DNA of 64,000 nt from DASTPP01 sp035762175 (GTDB lineage Bacteria > Myxococcota_A > Polyangia > Polyangiales > Polyangiaceae): NCBI GenBank assembly GCA_035762175.1, contig DASTPP010000134.1, positions 3,328 through 67,327 on the forward strand, in the 5' to 3' direction. The notes under the pieces are model-generated. The model ran no database searches, had not been told where the DNA came from, and saw nothing but the letters and a program-made list of their open reading frames with translations. Each line of letters starts with the position of its first letter. Within the stretch, counting starts at the first letter, position 1. Positions 25,432 to 33,684 of the stretch are shown here, in pieces. Position numbers and translations under genes: made by a program.

Positions 25432-26490
25432 CTAGAACCGTAGCAAGAAGCCGCCCCCGCCCGGCCCGGGTGCCACGCGCAGGCCCGGCCGCCCCGCCGC
25501 CGCGGGTCCCGCGGGCTTCGATGGCGCGACGAAAAGAAGGTACGCGCCCGCGGCGAGGGCCACGACGCCGACGCCGATGCCGATGTTGGCGACCCACGCG
25601 TCTCGCCCCGCCTGCTTGCGATCGTCGATCGCGCCCTCGGAGCAGTCCTGGTGCGGCGGCGGGCAGGCGTCTTTCGCGTCCTGGTAGGTCGAGACCGCCC
25701 GCAGGCCGAAGACGGCGCCGACGCCCAGCGCCGCGACCCCGACCCCGCCCGCGACGTAGCCGAGCACGGGCTTGCCGCCCGCACGGGGCGCCGGCGCCGC
25801 CTCGGGCCGGACCGGCGCGGGCCCGATCGGGCCCGGCCCTGCGGGCGCGGGCCCCGCCCGCGTCGGCTCGGGCGCGAGTGCGGGCACCTCGATCTGAACG
25901 CGCTCGCCCCCCGCCCTGACGGTGACCGAACGGCGGAAGGGCAGCCGCCCCGCGGCCTCGGCGGCGATGGTCTGCTCGCCCGGGTCGACCGGCACCGGCA
26001 CGCCGTACTGCGCCGCCTCGACCGTCTCGCCGTTGCGCTTGACCGTGAGCGCCCCCGCGCCCGGCGCCACCGACACGGTCAAGTACGAGAGCTTCGGCTC
26101 GAGCTGCGCCGCGCGCCGCTTGGCCTCGGCCGCGCGCGTCTCGTTGCCCCGGGTCGAAGCGCTCTGCCCGACCCGCACGAACTCGGCCCACGCCGTCGCG
26201 ATCTTGCCCTGCCGCTCGTGGCAGTCGGCGAGGTTGAGCAGCGTGCCCGACGAGGGGTCGAGCCGCTGGCTCTCGGCCAGCGCGGCGCACGCCTCGTCGA
26301 CCTTGCCGTCTTTGAGCAGGCGCCGCCCCTCCCGGAAGAGCGCCTCGGCCGTCGCCGGCTCGGTGCCGGCCGGGCCGGCCGGCTGCGCCGCCGCCGTCCG
26401 CGGCGCCACGCTCGCGCCGGCGAACGCGAGCGCGACCAGCGCCGCGAGCGGAGCGCGAACCGACGCCGCTTTAGTCACCACGATACCCAT
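25432..26490 (-). CDS. TPR/PEGA-domain exported protein, second copy
   Basis: 352 residues. Signal peptide, TPR pair (ALFREGRRLLKDGKVDEACAAL; LLNLADCHERQGKIATAWAEF), PEGA-type domain (VPVDPGEQTIAAEAAGRLPF), a Pro-rich spacer and two C-terminal membrane helices around a loop with two Cys (ACPPPHQDCSEGA). It has the same order as the protein at 22219-23274; the stretch SQRLDPSSGTL.NLADCHERQ is virtually unchanged. Its ATG lies 20 bp inside the 3' end of the kinase gene, as in the other pair. It ends at TAG with a final LLRF. Probable partner of its kinase. Confidence 0.83.
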   Translation of the reverse strand: MGIVVTKAASVRAPLAALVALAFAGASVAPRTAAAQPAGPAGTEPATAEALFREGRRLLKDGKVDEACAALAESQRLDPSSGTLLNLADCHERQGKIATAWAEFVRVGQSASTRGNETRAAEAKRRAAQLEPKLSYLTVSVAPGAGALTVKRNGETVEAAQYGVPVPVDPGEQTIAAEAAGRLPFRRSVTVRAGGERVQIEVPALAPEPTRAGPAPAGPGPIGPAPVRPEAAPAPRAGGKPVLGYVAGGVGVAALGVGAVFGLRAVSTYQDAKDACPPPHQDCSEGAIDDRKQAGRDAWVANIGIGVGVVALAAGAYLLFVAPSKPAGPAAAGRPGLRVAPGPGGGGFLLRF

Positions 26491-28321
26491 AGGGGTCGTC
26501 GCCCCCCTTGGCTCGCGGCGGCTTGGGCGCCTTTCGCTCGGGCGCCGACCCGCGCACCGCGGGCGCCCCCCGCCCCGCCGCCGTAGCGCCCCGAGACGTC
26601 GTCGGCGCCGCGACTTCGGACGGCGCGGGCACCACCTCGGGCGGCGCGGGCACCACCTCGGGCGGCGCGGGCGCTACCTCGGGCGACGCGGGCGCCACCT
26701 CGGGCGGCGCGCGGCCCGCCGCGTCGCCCGAAACCGCGCCGCCCCCGATCGGGACGGGCTCGCCCACGAAGGGCACGGGCTGGCCCGGGCTGCCCTCGGG
26801 CGACGGCCCACCCGAGACCGCGCCGCCCTGCGCCCCGGCGCTGGGCGACCTCACGCCCAGGTACCGGTAGGCCAGCGGCGCGGCCGTCAACATGCCGAGC
26901 ACCCCCACCGCGGCCAGGCCGAGGCTCGCCCATGACCTTCGCCCGAGCGCGCCCAGCACGCTTGAGCGCGAGGGGCGCGGGGCCTGCACGATGCCCTCGA
27001 CGAAGGTGCCACCCTGGCCGGCGACGGGCATTTGGCCGGACGTGGCGATGGCGCCCGGGGCCCGAAGCCCCCCCGACGAGTCGACGCTACCCAGGGCCCG
27101 AAGCCCCCCCGACGAGTCGACGCCGCCCAAGGCCGGAGCTCGACCCGACGAGTCGGCGCCGCCCAAGGCCGGAGCTCGGCCCGACGAGTCGGCGCCGCCG
27201 AGGGCCGGAGCTCGGCCCGGCGAGTCGGCGCCGGCCGCGGCGAGCAGCCGGCCCGCGGAGGCGACCGCGGCGTAGCCCCCACTCGCGTCGACCCCGCGCG
27301 GCGTCTGCCCCCAGGCCGAGGTCGCCCGGGCCACCCCGGGCAGGCGCACCGTCAGCCCCGGCTGCGGCCCCGATTCGGTCGCCGGCGCCCGCGGCGGCGC
27401 GAACTCGCCGAGCGGGCGCGAGTCGCGCACGCCGAGCGCCTCGGCGAGCGCCGCGACCGCCTCGCCCGCCGGGAAGAAGCGCCGGCTGGGATCGCGGTTG
27501 ACGCAGCGCAAGAACCACGCGTCGAACGACCGCGGAAACGGCGGCTCGAAGCCGAGGGCGCGCGCCCGCTCGCTCGGCGCCTCGAGCGGCTTGTGCACGA
27601 TCTCGTTGAAGAGGGGCGTCAGCCCCCCCTCGGGCCGCAGCGCCGAAAGCCAGTAGTGCTGGCCCGTCAGCAGGTAGAAGGCGATGAGCCCGAGGGCCCA
27701 GACGTCGACCTGCGGCGTCAGCGCGCCGCCGTCGACCTGCTCGCTCGCCATGAAGAGGGGCGTGCCGCGCAGCTCTTGGCTGAGCTTCTGGCTCTGCGAG
27801 AGCACCTTCGCGATGCCGAAGTCGAGCACCTTGACCGCCGCCGGCGCGCCCTCGGGCATCGACAGGAAGAGGTTCTCGGGCTTCAGGTCGCGGTGCACGA
27901 TCGGCGCCGGGCGCCCCTTGCGGTCGACGTAGTTGTGCGCCCGGTCGAGCGCCTGGGCCACCTGCCGCAGGGCCCAGAGCACCTCGGCCGGCGCGAGCGG
28001 GCCCCGGCCCCCCACCAGCGCGTCGAGCGTCTGGCCCCGCAAGAGCTCCATCACGAGGTAGGGCAGGCCGCTGCCCTCGTCGTAGCCCGCGTCGAGGATG
28101 CGCACGATGTGCTCGCTGCCCAGCCGCGCCGCGATGCGCGCCTCGAGCTGGAAGTTCTCGACCGCCGCCTTCGACCCGAGCACGTGCGGCCAGAGCACCT
28201 TGAGCGCCACGCGCTCTTCGGTCGCCGCGTGCTCGGCCGCGTAGATGACGCCCATGCCCCCCTGGGCGATGCGCGCCTCGATGCGGTACCGGCCCGCGAA
28301 GAGTTGCCCCCGTTGAAGCAT
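26471..28321 (-). CDS. Hanks-type Ser/Thr protein kinase, second copy
   Basis: 616 residues from ATG 28321 (other ATGs at 28345 and 28357). Glycine loop AQGGMG (19-24), Lys41, HRDLKPEN, DFGIAK, and the same MASEQ activation-segment variant as the kinase at 23261. About 180 residues are nearly identical between the two. The cytoplasmic linker contains five 12-residue repeats of the type ALGGADSSGRAP. A membrane helix follows (SWASLGLAAVGVLGMLTAAP), then an Ala/Pro-rich exterior tail with EVAPAP/EVVPAP repeats. It ends at TAA. Kinase and PEGA gene overlap by 20 bp. Confidence 0.92.
   Translation of the reverse strand: MLQRGQLFAGRYRIEARIAQGGMGVIYAAEHAATEERVALKVLWPHVLGSKAAVENFQLEARIAARLGSEHIVRILDAGYDEGSGLPYLVMELLRGQTLDALVGGRGPLAPAEVLWALRQVAQALDRAHNYVDRKGRPAPIVHRDLKPENLFLSMPEGAPAAVKVLDFGIAKVLSQSQKLSQELRGTPLFMASEQVDGGALTPQVDVWALGLIAFYLLTGQHYWLSALRPEGGLTPLFNEIVHKPLEAPSERARALGFEPPFPRSFDAWFLRCVNRDPSRRFFPAGEAVAALAEALGVRDSRPLGEFAPPRAPATESGPQPGLTVRLPGVARATSAWGQTPRGVDASGGYAAVASAGRLLAAAGADSPGRAPALGGADSSGRAPALGGADSSGRAPALGGVDSSGGLRALGSVDSSGGLRAPGAIATSGQMPVAGQGGTFVEGIVQAPRPSRSSVLGALGRRSWASLGLAAVGVLGMLTAAPLAYRYLGVRSPSAGAQGGAVSGGPSPEGSPGQPVPFVGEPVPIGGGAVSGDAAGRAPPEVAPASPEVAPAPPEVVPAPPEVVPAPSEVAAPTTSRGATAAGRGAPAVRGSAPERKAPKPPRAKGGDDPYGYRGD
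27075..27254. repeat. 36-bp tandem repeat inside kinase gene (12-residue units)
   Basis: GACGAGTCG or its variant GGCGAGTCG recurs at 27075, 27111, 27147, 27183 and 27219, exactly 36 bp apart. It encodes five Ser/Gly/Ala-rich 12-residue units between the kinase domain and the membrane helix. Confidence 0.9.
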
Positions 28322-28653
28322 GTGCGAACCGGGAGAAGAGAGCATAGAAGGTATCACGGGCGTTCTCTAATTTCGGCGCGAAGCTCGCGCCCTTGTCGCT
28401 CGCTTCACCCCTCGCCATCGACAACGACCTACCTTTGCGCACCTTTCGCCCCTTTCTGACGCTAACCAAAGCAAGGCCCGAACGGGCTGATGCCCCCAAC
28501 TCGCCAAACGAGTCATCAATCCCAATGGCGGCATGGCGACATACTGCCAAGGTTGCCCCTTCACCCCTTCGTCCCACCCCATTTTACCCGCCCCCTTCCC
28601 CTTTACTGCCCCTTCACCCCGCCATCGACCCGCCCCCCCCCTCGGCCCCCGGG
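28322..28653. other. Intergenic region, AT-richer, probable promoter of the kinase operon
   Basis: No gene supported. The sequence from 28355 to about 28620 is pyrimidine-rich and clearly lower in GC than the flanks (for example GGCGTTCTCTAATTTCGG next to the kinase start). It is consistent with the leftward promoter of the kinase gene and with the end of kup transcription, although kup reads leftward into it. Confidence 0.5.
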
Positions 28654-28740
28654 CCCCCCGCGCGCCGCGGGGTTCGCGTCAGCCCCCCGCGCGCCGCGGG
28701 GTTCGCGTCAGCCCCCCGCGCCGCGACCGCGGCGCGTCAA
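28654..28740. repeat. 29-bp repeat array phased on the kup stop codon
   Basis: Units at 28654, 28683 and 28712 begin CCCCCCGCG and end in GCGTCA. The first two are identical; the third is diverged and holds the real kup stop (TCA 28737-28739). The TCA copies lie at 28679, 28708 and 28737, exactly 29 bp apart, and therefore occupy all three reading frames downstream of kup. Confidence 0.92.
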
Positions 28741-30695
28741 AGCTCGACCTGCATGCCGAGTTCGACCACCCGATCGGGCGGGATGCCAAAGTACGACGTC
28801 GCCGAGCGCGCGTTGCGCGAGACGAAGGCGAAGAGCGCCTTGCGCCAGTGCGCCATGCCCCGCGCCTTCGAGGCGAGCAGGGTCTCGCGCCCCAGATAGA
28901 AGGTCACGGTCTCCGGGTCAATGGCCAGCCCGAAGATGGCGCAGGCCTCGAGCAGCGCCGGCACGTTCGGCGTCTCCATGAAGCCGAAGCGCGCGCTGAC
29001 CCTGTAAAAGTTCTGCCCCGCCTCCTCGACCCGGATGCGCGAGCGCGGCGAGACGAAGGGCACGCGCTCGCTCAGGATCGAGAGCAAGACGACCTGCTCG
29101 TGCAAGACCTGGTTGTGCCGAAAGTGGTGCAGCAAGACCGGCGGCACGCCCCCGGGGTTGGCCGACATGAAGACGGCGGTGCCGCTCACGCGGTGCGTCC
29201 GCAGCCGCTCGACCTCCTCGAGAAAGGCGCCGAAGGGCATCGCGCGCGCGACGAGCTGGTCGGCGAGCCGCCGCCGGCCCACCTTCCAGGTGGTCATCAG
29301 CGCGAAGATGCCCGACGCGATGAGCAGCGGCACCCAGCCGCCGTCGGCGATCTTGATGAAGTTGGCCCCGAGAAAGCTGAGGTCGAAGATCAAGAAGATC
29401 GCGACCAGGGGTAGCGCCTTCCAGGGGGCCCAGTTCCAGGCGCGGGTGACGACGACGTAGTAGACGAACGAGGTGATCGTCATCGCGCCGATGACGGCGA
29501 TGCCGTAGGCGGCCGCGAGCCGGTCGGACGACCGGAAGGAGAGCACGAGCAGAAGGCAGAGCGCGCCCATCGCCGCGTTCACCTCGGGCACGTAGATTTG
29601 CCCCTCCTGCGTGCGCGAGGTGTGCACGATGGTGACGCGCGGGAAGTAGCCGAGCTGCACCGCCTGCCGCGTCAGCGAGAAGGCGCCCGAGATCATGGCC
29701 TGCGAGGCGACGACCGCCGCCATCGTCGCGAGCGCCACCATCGGGTAGAGCGCGGGGCGGGGCACGAGCGAGAAGAGCGGCGACTTGGCCGCGTCCGGGT
29801 CGGTCAGCACGGCGGCGCCCTGGCCCCAGTAGTTGAGCAGCAGGCAGGGCAAGACGACCGCGAACCACGCGAGGCGGATGGGCTTGCGCCCGAAGTGGCC
29901 CATGTCCGCGTAGAGGGCCTCGGCGCCGCTGATGCAGAGCAGGACCGAGCCGAGCACGAGGAAGCCGTGGTAGCCCGAGGACGCGAGGAAGCGCGCCGCG
30001 AAGAGCGGGTTGAGCGAGAAGAGCACGGCCGGGTGGCGCAAGATGCCGAGCACGCCGAGCACGCCGAGCGCGAGGAACCACGCGATCATCACGGGCCCGA
30101 AGATGACGGCGACCCCCGCCGTGCCCCGCCGCTGCATCGCGAAGAGCACGAGCAGGATGCCCACCGTCAGCGGCACGACGTGCCGCTCGAAGGCGTGGGT
30201 CGCGACGTTCAGGCCCTCGACCGCCGAGAGCACCGAGATGGCCGGGGTGATGATGCCGTCGCCGTAGAGCAGCGAGGTGCCGAAGAGCACGATCAGCACC
30301 ACCAGGGGCGTCGAGGCGGCCGCCTTGCGCGCGCTCAGCGGCACGAGCGCGAGCAGCGCGAGCATGCCGCCCTCGCCCTCGTTGTCGGCGCGCAGCACGA
30401 ACGTCAGGTACTTGCCCGAGACGATCATGACGAGCGCCCAGAACATGAGCGAGAGCACCCCGTAGACGTTCGCCTCCGAGATGGGGATGGAGTGCGTCCC
30501 GTGGAAGCACTCTTTGACCGCGTAGAGCGGGCTCGTGCCGATGTCGCCGTACACGACCCCGAGCGCGCCGAGCGAGAGCGACAGGAGGCCCCCCCCGTGC
30601 GCGTGCCCGTGCCCGTGCCCGGCCTCCGACCGCCGGGGCGCGGGCGGGTCTGCCCGCCCGGCCTCGACGCCCTTCGCCTGCGAGATGTCGGCCAC
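28737..30695 (-). CDS. kup: Kup/Trk-type potassium uptake protein
   Basis: 652 residues from a GTG at 30695, supported by GGAG eight bases upstream; the frame stays open further but without membrane sequence. It contains a His/Gly-rich cytoplasmic start, the invariant SLGALGVVYGDIGTSPLYA, then about twelve membrane helices (GTSLLYGDGIITPAISVLSA, ADMGHFGRKPIRLAW, NYWGQGA, ADGGWVPLL). The C-terminal cytosolic domain includes RVPFVSPRSRI and ends SYFGIPPDRVVELGMQVEL. It carries out proton-coupled K+ uptake at the cytoplasmic membrane and is a known target of c-di-AMP in other bacteria. cdaA at 60412 is too far away to imply a link. It stands alone. Confidence 0.96.
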   Translation of the reverse strand: MADISQAKGVEAGRADPPAPRRSEAGHGHGHAHGGGLLSLSLGALGVVYGDIGTSPLYAVKECFHGTHSIPISEANVYGVLSLMFWALVMIVSGKYLTFVLRADNEGEGGMLALLALVPLSARKAAASTPLVVLIVLFGTSLLYGDGIITPAISVLSAVEGLNVATHAFERHVVPLTVGILLVLFAMQRRGTAGVAVIFGPVMIAWFLALGVLGVLGILRHPAVLFSLNPLFAARFLASSGYHGFLVLGSVLLCISGAEALYADMGHFGRKPIRLAWFAVVLPCLLLNYWGQGAAVLTDPDAAKSPLFSLVPRPALYPMVALATMAAVVASQAMISGAFSLTRQAVQLGYFPRVTIVHTSRTQEGQIYVPEVNAAMGALCLLLVLSFRSSDRLAAAYGIAVIGAMTITSFVYYVVVTRAWNWAPWKALPLVAIFLIFDLSFLGANFIKIADGGWVPLLIASGIFALMTTWKVGRRRLADQLVARAMPFGAFLEEVERLRTHRVSGTAVFMSANPGGVPPVLLHHFRHNQVLHEQVVLLSILSERVPFVSPRSRIRVEEAGQNFYRVSARFGFMETPNVPALLEACAIFGLAIDPETVTFYLGRETLLASKARGMAHWRKALFAFVSRNARSATSYFGIPPDRVVELGMQVEL

Positions 30696-30850
30696 GCGTT
30701 GTCTCCGTCGCTCGCCGCCCCGGCCGGGCCCCGGGGGGCCGCCGACGCGGCAAGGCGCACGGTACGGGCCGGCGCCCTCGGCCGCAAGCCTCACCACGCC
30801 CGGGCCGGGCCCGCTCCGCGCGCGCGGACGCGCCCGGGCTCGACGTCGAC

Positions 30851-32071
30851 TCACTCGCCCGGTGGCTTCGGGCCGCCCTGCGCCCCGCGGCTCCGCGCCC
30901 GTTCGGGCAAGCGGGCGAGGCGCTCGGCGGCGGCGCGGAGGGTCTCGTCGCGCTTGCAGAAGACGAAGCGGGCGTAGTCGACGGGGCGCTTGCCCTCGCA
31001 GAAGGCGCTCGGCGGGATGGCGGCGACGCCGACCTCGCGGGTGAGGAAGCGGCAGAAGTCGACGTCGTCGGCGAAGGGGTAGCGTCCGAAGCCGGCGCAG
31101 ATGAAGTAGGCGCCGGCGACCGGGTAGGGCTCGAGGCCGACGTCGGCGAGGGCGCGGGCGAGCCGGTCGCGCCGGGCCCGCAGGGTGTCGCGCAGGCGGG
31201 CGATTTCGCCCTCGCCCTGCTCGAGCGCCTCGGCGCACGCGAGCTGCAGGGGGGTGGGGGCGGCGAAGGTGGCGAACTGGTGGACGCAGCGCAGCGCGGC
31301 GCTCAGGTCGGGCGGGGCGAGGGCCCAGCCGACGCGCCAGCCCGTGAGCGAGAAGGTCTTGCTCATGCTCGAGACGGTGATGGTGCGCTCGGCCATGCCG
31401 GGCAGGGCGCTGATGGGCAGGTGCTCGCCCTCGTAGACGAGGTGCTCGTAGACCTCGTCGGCGACGCAGACGGCGTCGTGGCGGCGGCAGAGCGCGGCGA
31501 CGGCCTCGAGCTCGGCCCGGGAGAAGACCTTGCCGGTGGGGTTGTGCGGGGTGTTGAGCACGACGGCGCGGGTCTTCTCGCCGAACGCCGCCGCGAGCGC
31601 GGCCGGGTCGAAGCCGAAGTGGGGCGGCGCGAGGCGCACGACGCGGGCGGTGGCGCCGGCGAGGGCGACGGCGGCGCGGTACGAGTCGTAGTAGGGCTCG
31701 AAGAGCACGACCTCGTCGCCCGGGTCGCAGAGGGCGAGCAGCGCGGCGAAGACCATCTCGGTGGCGCCGCAGCCGACGGTGACGCAGGCCTCGGGGTCGT
31801 AGTCGGGGCCGGCGGCGCGGGCGCGCGCGCGGGCGACGGCGCGGCGCAGCGCGGGGGCGCCGGGCGAGGGGGCGTACTGGCCCTGGCCGGCCTCGACGGC
31901 GCGGCAGGCGGCCCGCTTGACGAGCTCGGGCCCGTCGAAGTCGGGGAAGCCCTGCGCCAGGTTGACCGCCCCGGCCTCGGCGGCAAGAAGGGTCATTTCG
32001 GTAAAGATCGTCGTGCCGAAGCCGGCGAGCTTGCGCGTCAGGCGCGGCCTACCTTCACCCGGACCAGCCAT
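30851..32071 (-). CDS. PLP-dependent aminotransferase (class I/II; methionine/kynurenine aminotransferase-like)
   Basis: 406 residues. Fold type I motifs occur in order: NLAQGFPDFDGP, QYAPSPGAPALRRAVA, VTVGCGATEMVFAAL, NTPHNPTGKVFS, VCVADEVYEHLVY and the PLP lysine in SSMSKTFSLTGWRVG. The arginine for the substrate carboxylate is in the C-terminal domain (YARFVFCK). The NLAQGFPDF opening and the TFAAPTPLQLA segment are typical of the YbdL / kynurenine-oxoglutarate transaminase group, which acts on methionine, glutamine or aromatic amino acids. ATG 32071. Divergent from the gene at 32285. Confidence 0.92.
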   Translation of the reverse strand: MAGPGEGRPRLTRKLAGFGTTIFTEMTLLAAEAGAVNLAQGFPDFDGPELVKRAACRAVEAGQGQYAPSPGAPALRRAVARARARAAGPDYDPEACVTVGCGATEMVFAALLALCDPGDEVVLFEPYYDSYRAAVALAGATARVVRLAPPHFGFDPAALAAAFGEKTRAVVLNTPHNPTGKVFSRAELEAVAALCRRHDAVCVADEVYEHLVYEGEHLPISALPGMAERTITVSSMSKTFSLTGWRVGWALAPPDLSAALRCVHQFATFAAPTPLQLACAEALEQGEGEIARLRDTLRARRDRLARALADVGLEPYPVAGAYFICAGFGRYPFADDVDFCRFLTREVGVAAIPPSAFCEGKRPVDYARFVFCKRDETLRAAAERLARLPERARSRGAQGGPKPPGE

Positions 32072-32284
32072 CGGGCCACCTTAGGCCGCTTTTCGCCCGC
32101 GTTGAAGGGGCCGAGCGGCCCCCCGGCGGGGCGGGGCGCGGGGGGGGGCGGGCGGGCGACTTCCCCCTCGCCTCGACGCGGGGGACGAAGTAGCGTACGC
32201 GCCGCGCCGGCCCGTGCCGCGGCCCCCGCGGGCCCGGGCCCCGCTCGTGCCCCCCGCCACCGCCCCGAAGCCCCCCCGCCTGCC

Positions 32285-32836
32285 ATGATCCGTACCCTTC
32301 AGCTTTCTCGAGAGGCCATCGCTTTCCTCGCCGTCACCGGCGTGCTCTCGGTCGCGTACCTGGGCCTGAACACGGGCGACAAGGGCCCGCGCTCGCAGCC
32401 CGTGGCGCCCACCTTCAGCGTGGGCAAGACGATGGACGTGAGCATCACGCTCATCACGGCCGACTCGCTCCGGCTCGCGTGCGCGTCCGACGACGCCTTC
32501 GGCAACGCCCACTGCGCCTTCAAGTACAACGGCGAGCGCTGGGAGAGGGGCCAGGGCGAAGAGATCATCGCGCCCTACATGACGGTCGAGAACCAGTTCT
32601 TGCTCGTCGCCGACCTCTTCAAAGAGCCGGCGCTGCAGAAGCGGCTGCAAGAAGAGCCGCCCCAGGGCAAGGTCGACGAGCTTCGGCGCTTCAACGCCCA
32701 CTGCAAGCTGAAGGTCGAGCACAAGCTCGGCCGGCTCAAGGTGCGCTGGGACAACCCGCCGCGCGGGGCCTGGGGCGATCACGACGACGCGAACTGGTTC
32801 GGCCGCGTGTCCGACTGCACGGTCACCGACTCCTGA
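32285..32836 (+). CDS. Membrane-anchored periplasmic protein of unknown function
   Basis: 183 residues from ATG 32285. A single N-terminal membrane helix (EAIAFLAVTGVLSVAYLGL) is followed by a soluble domain with three to four cysteines (LRLACASDDAFGNAHCAF; FNAHCKLKVEH; VSDCTV), consistent with disulfides outside the cytoplasm. The rest is charged and helical (LFKEPALQKRLQEEPPQGKV). No family recognised. It precedes the SDR gene by 17 bp on the same strand and may be cotranscribed with it and the following glycosyltransferase. Confidence 0.75.
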   Translation: MIRTLQLSREAIAFLAVTGVLSVAYLGLNTGDKGPRSQPVAPTFSVGKTMDVSITLITADSLRLACASDDAFGNAHCAFKYNGERWERGQGEEIIAPYMTVENQFLLVADLFKEPALQKRLQEEPPQGKVDELRRFNAHCKLKVEHKLGRLKVRWDNPPRGAWGDHDDANWFGRVSDCTVTDS

Positions 32837-32853
32837 GCGCCGAGCCCGAGCCC

Positions 32854-33684
32854 ATGGCCTACCGCTCGCCCATGTTCGCGCCCGGGCTCTTCGCCGGGCA
32901 GGTGGTGCTCGTCACGGGGGGGGGCACGGGCATCGGGCTCGCCGCGGCGCGCGAGTTCGCCGCGCTCGGCGCGCGCGTGGCCATCGCCGGCCGCAGCGAA
33001 GACAAGCTCGCCGCGGGCCGCGCGGCGCTCGAGGCCGACGGGGCCGAGCCCTTCGCCCGGACGTGCGACATCCGCGAGCCCGAGGGGTGCGAGGCGCTGG
33101 TCGACGCCGTGCTCGGGCGCTTCGGCCGGCTCGACGTGCTCGTCAACAACGCCGGCGGGCAGTTCCCCGCGCCGGCCGCGCAGATGAGCCCGAAGGGCTT
33201 CGACGCGGTGGTGCGCAACAACCTGAGCGGCACCTTCTACATGACGCGCGCGGCGGCCACGCGGGCGATGCTGCCGGCGCGGCGGGGGCGCGTCGTCAAC
33301 GTCATCGCCAACGTCGCGCGGGGCTTCCCCGGCATGGCGCACACGGGCGCGGCGCGCGCCGGCGTCGACAACCTGACCAAGTCGCTCGCGCTCGAGTGGG
33401 CGCCCTCCGGGCTGCGCGTCAACGCGGTCGCGCCCGGCAACAACATCCGCTCGAGCGGCACGGCGCAGTACGGCGAGGCGCTGCTCGAGGCCGCGCGGCG
33501 CGCGACGCCGCTCAAGCGCCTCGGCACGCCCGAAGAGGTCGCGCGCGTCATCGTCTTTCTGTCGTCCGACCTCAACGACTACGTCACCGGGTGCACGTAC
33601 TACGTCGACGGCGGCCAGGCGCTCTGGGGCGACATCTGGCCCATCGACGAGCCGGCCCCGGCCGGCGCCGCGTCCGAGCCGTGA
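32854..33684 (+). CDS. SDR-family oxidoreductase, PECR/2-enoyl-CoA reductase-like
   Basis: 276 residues. Rossmann motif TGGGTGIG (21-28), NNAG (98-101) and RVNAVAPG place it in the classical SDR fold. The usual catalytic YxxxK is missing. Instead it has GFPGMAHTGAARAGVDNLTKSLALEWA (in two pieces: 158-170 and 171-184), the pattern of peroxisomal trans-2-enoyl-CoA reductase and related 2,4-dienoyl-CoA reductases, whose Lys is the one in LTKSLA (176). It should reduce an enoyl-CoA with NADPH. Its TGA overlaps the GTG of the next gene (GTGA), so the two are translated together. Confidence 0.85.
   Translation: MAYRSPMFAPGLFAGQVVLVTGGGTGIGLAAAREFAALGARVAIAGRSEDKLAAGRAALEADGAEPFARTCDIREPEGCEALVDAVLGRFGRLDVLVNNAGGQFPAPAAQMSPKGFDAVVRNNLSGTFYMTRAAATRAMLPARRGRVVNVIANVARGFPGMAHTGAARAGVDNLTKSLALEWAPSGLRVNAVAPGNNIRSSGTAQYGEALLEAARRATPLKRLGTPEEVARVIVFLSSDLNDYVTGCTYYVDGGQALWGDIWPIDEPAPAGAASEP

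Noticed and set aside
25430..26290. 359-codon minus frame that ends with the RCC1 blade
   Set aside because: Its upstream part is the shifted frame of the second PEGA gene; only the 72 codons after 25429 resemble a protein.
27075..27254. CRISPR-like array (regular 36-bp spacing)
   Set aside because: Units are contiguous without unique spacers, are in frame and encode a kinase linker.
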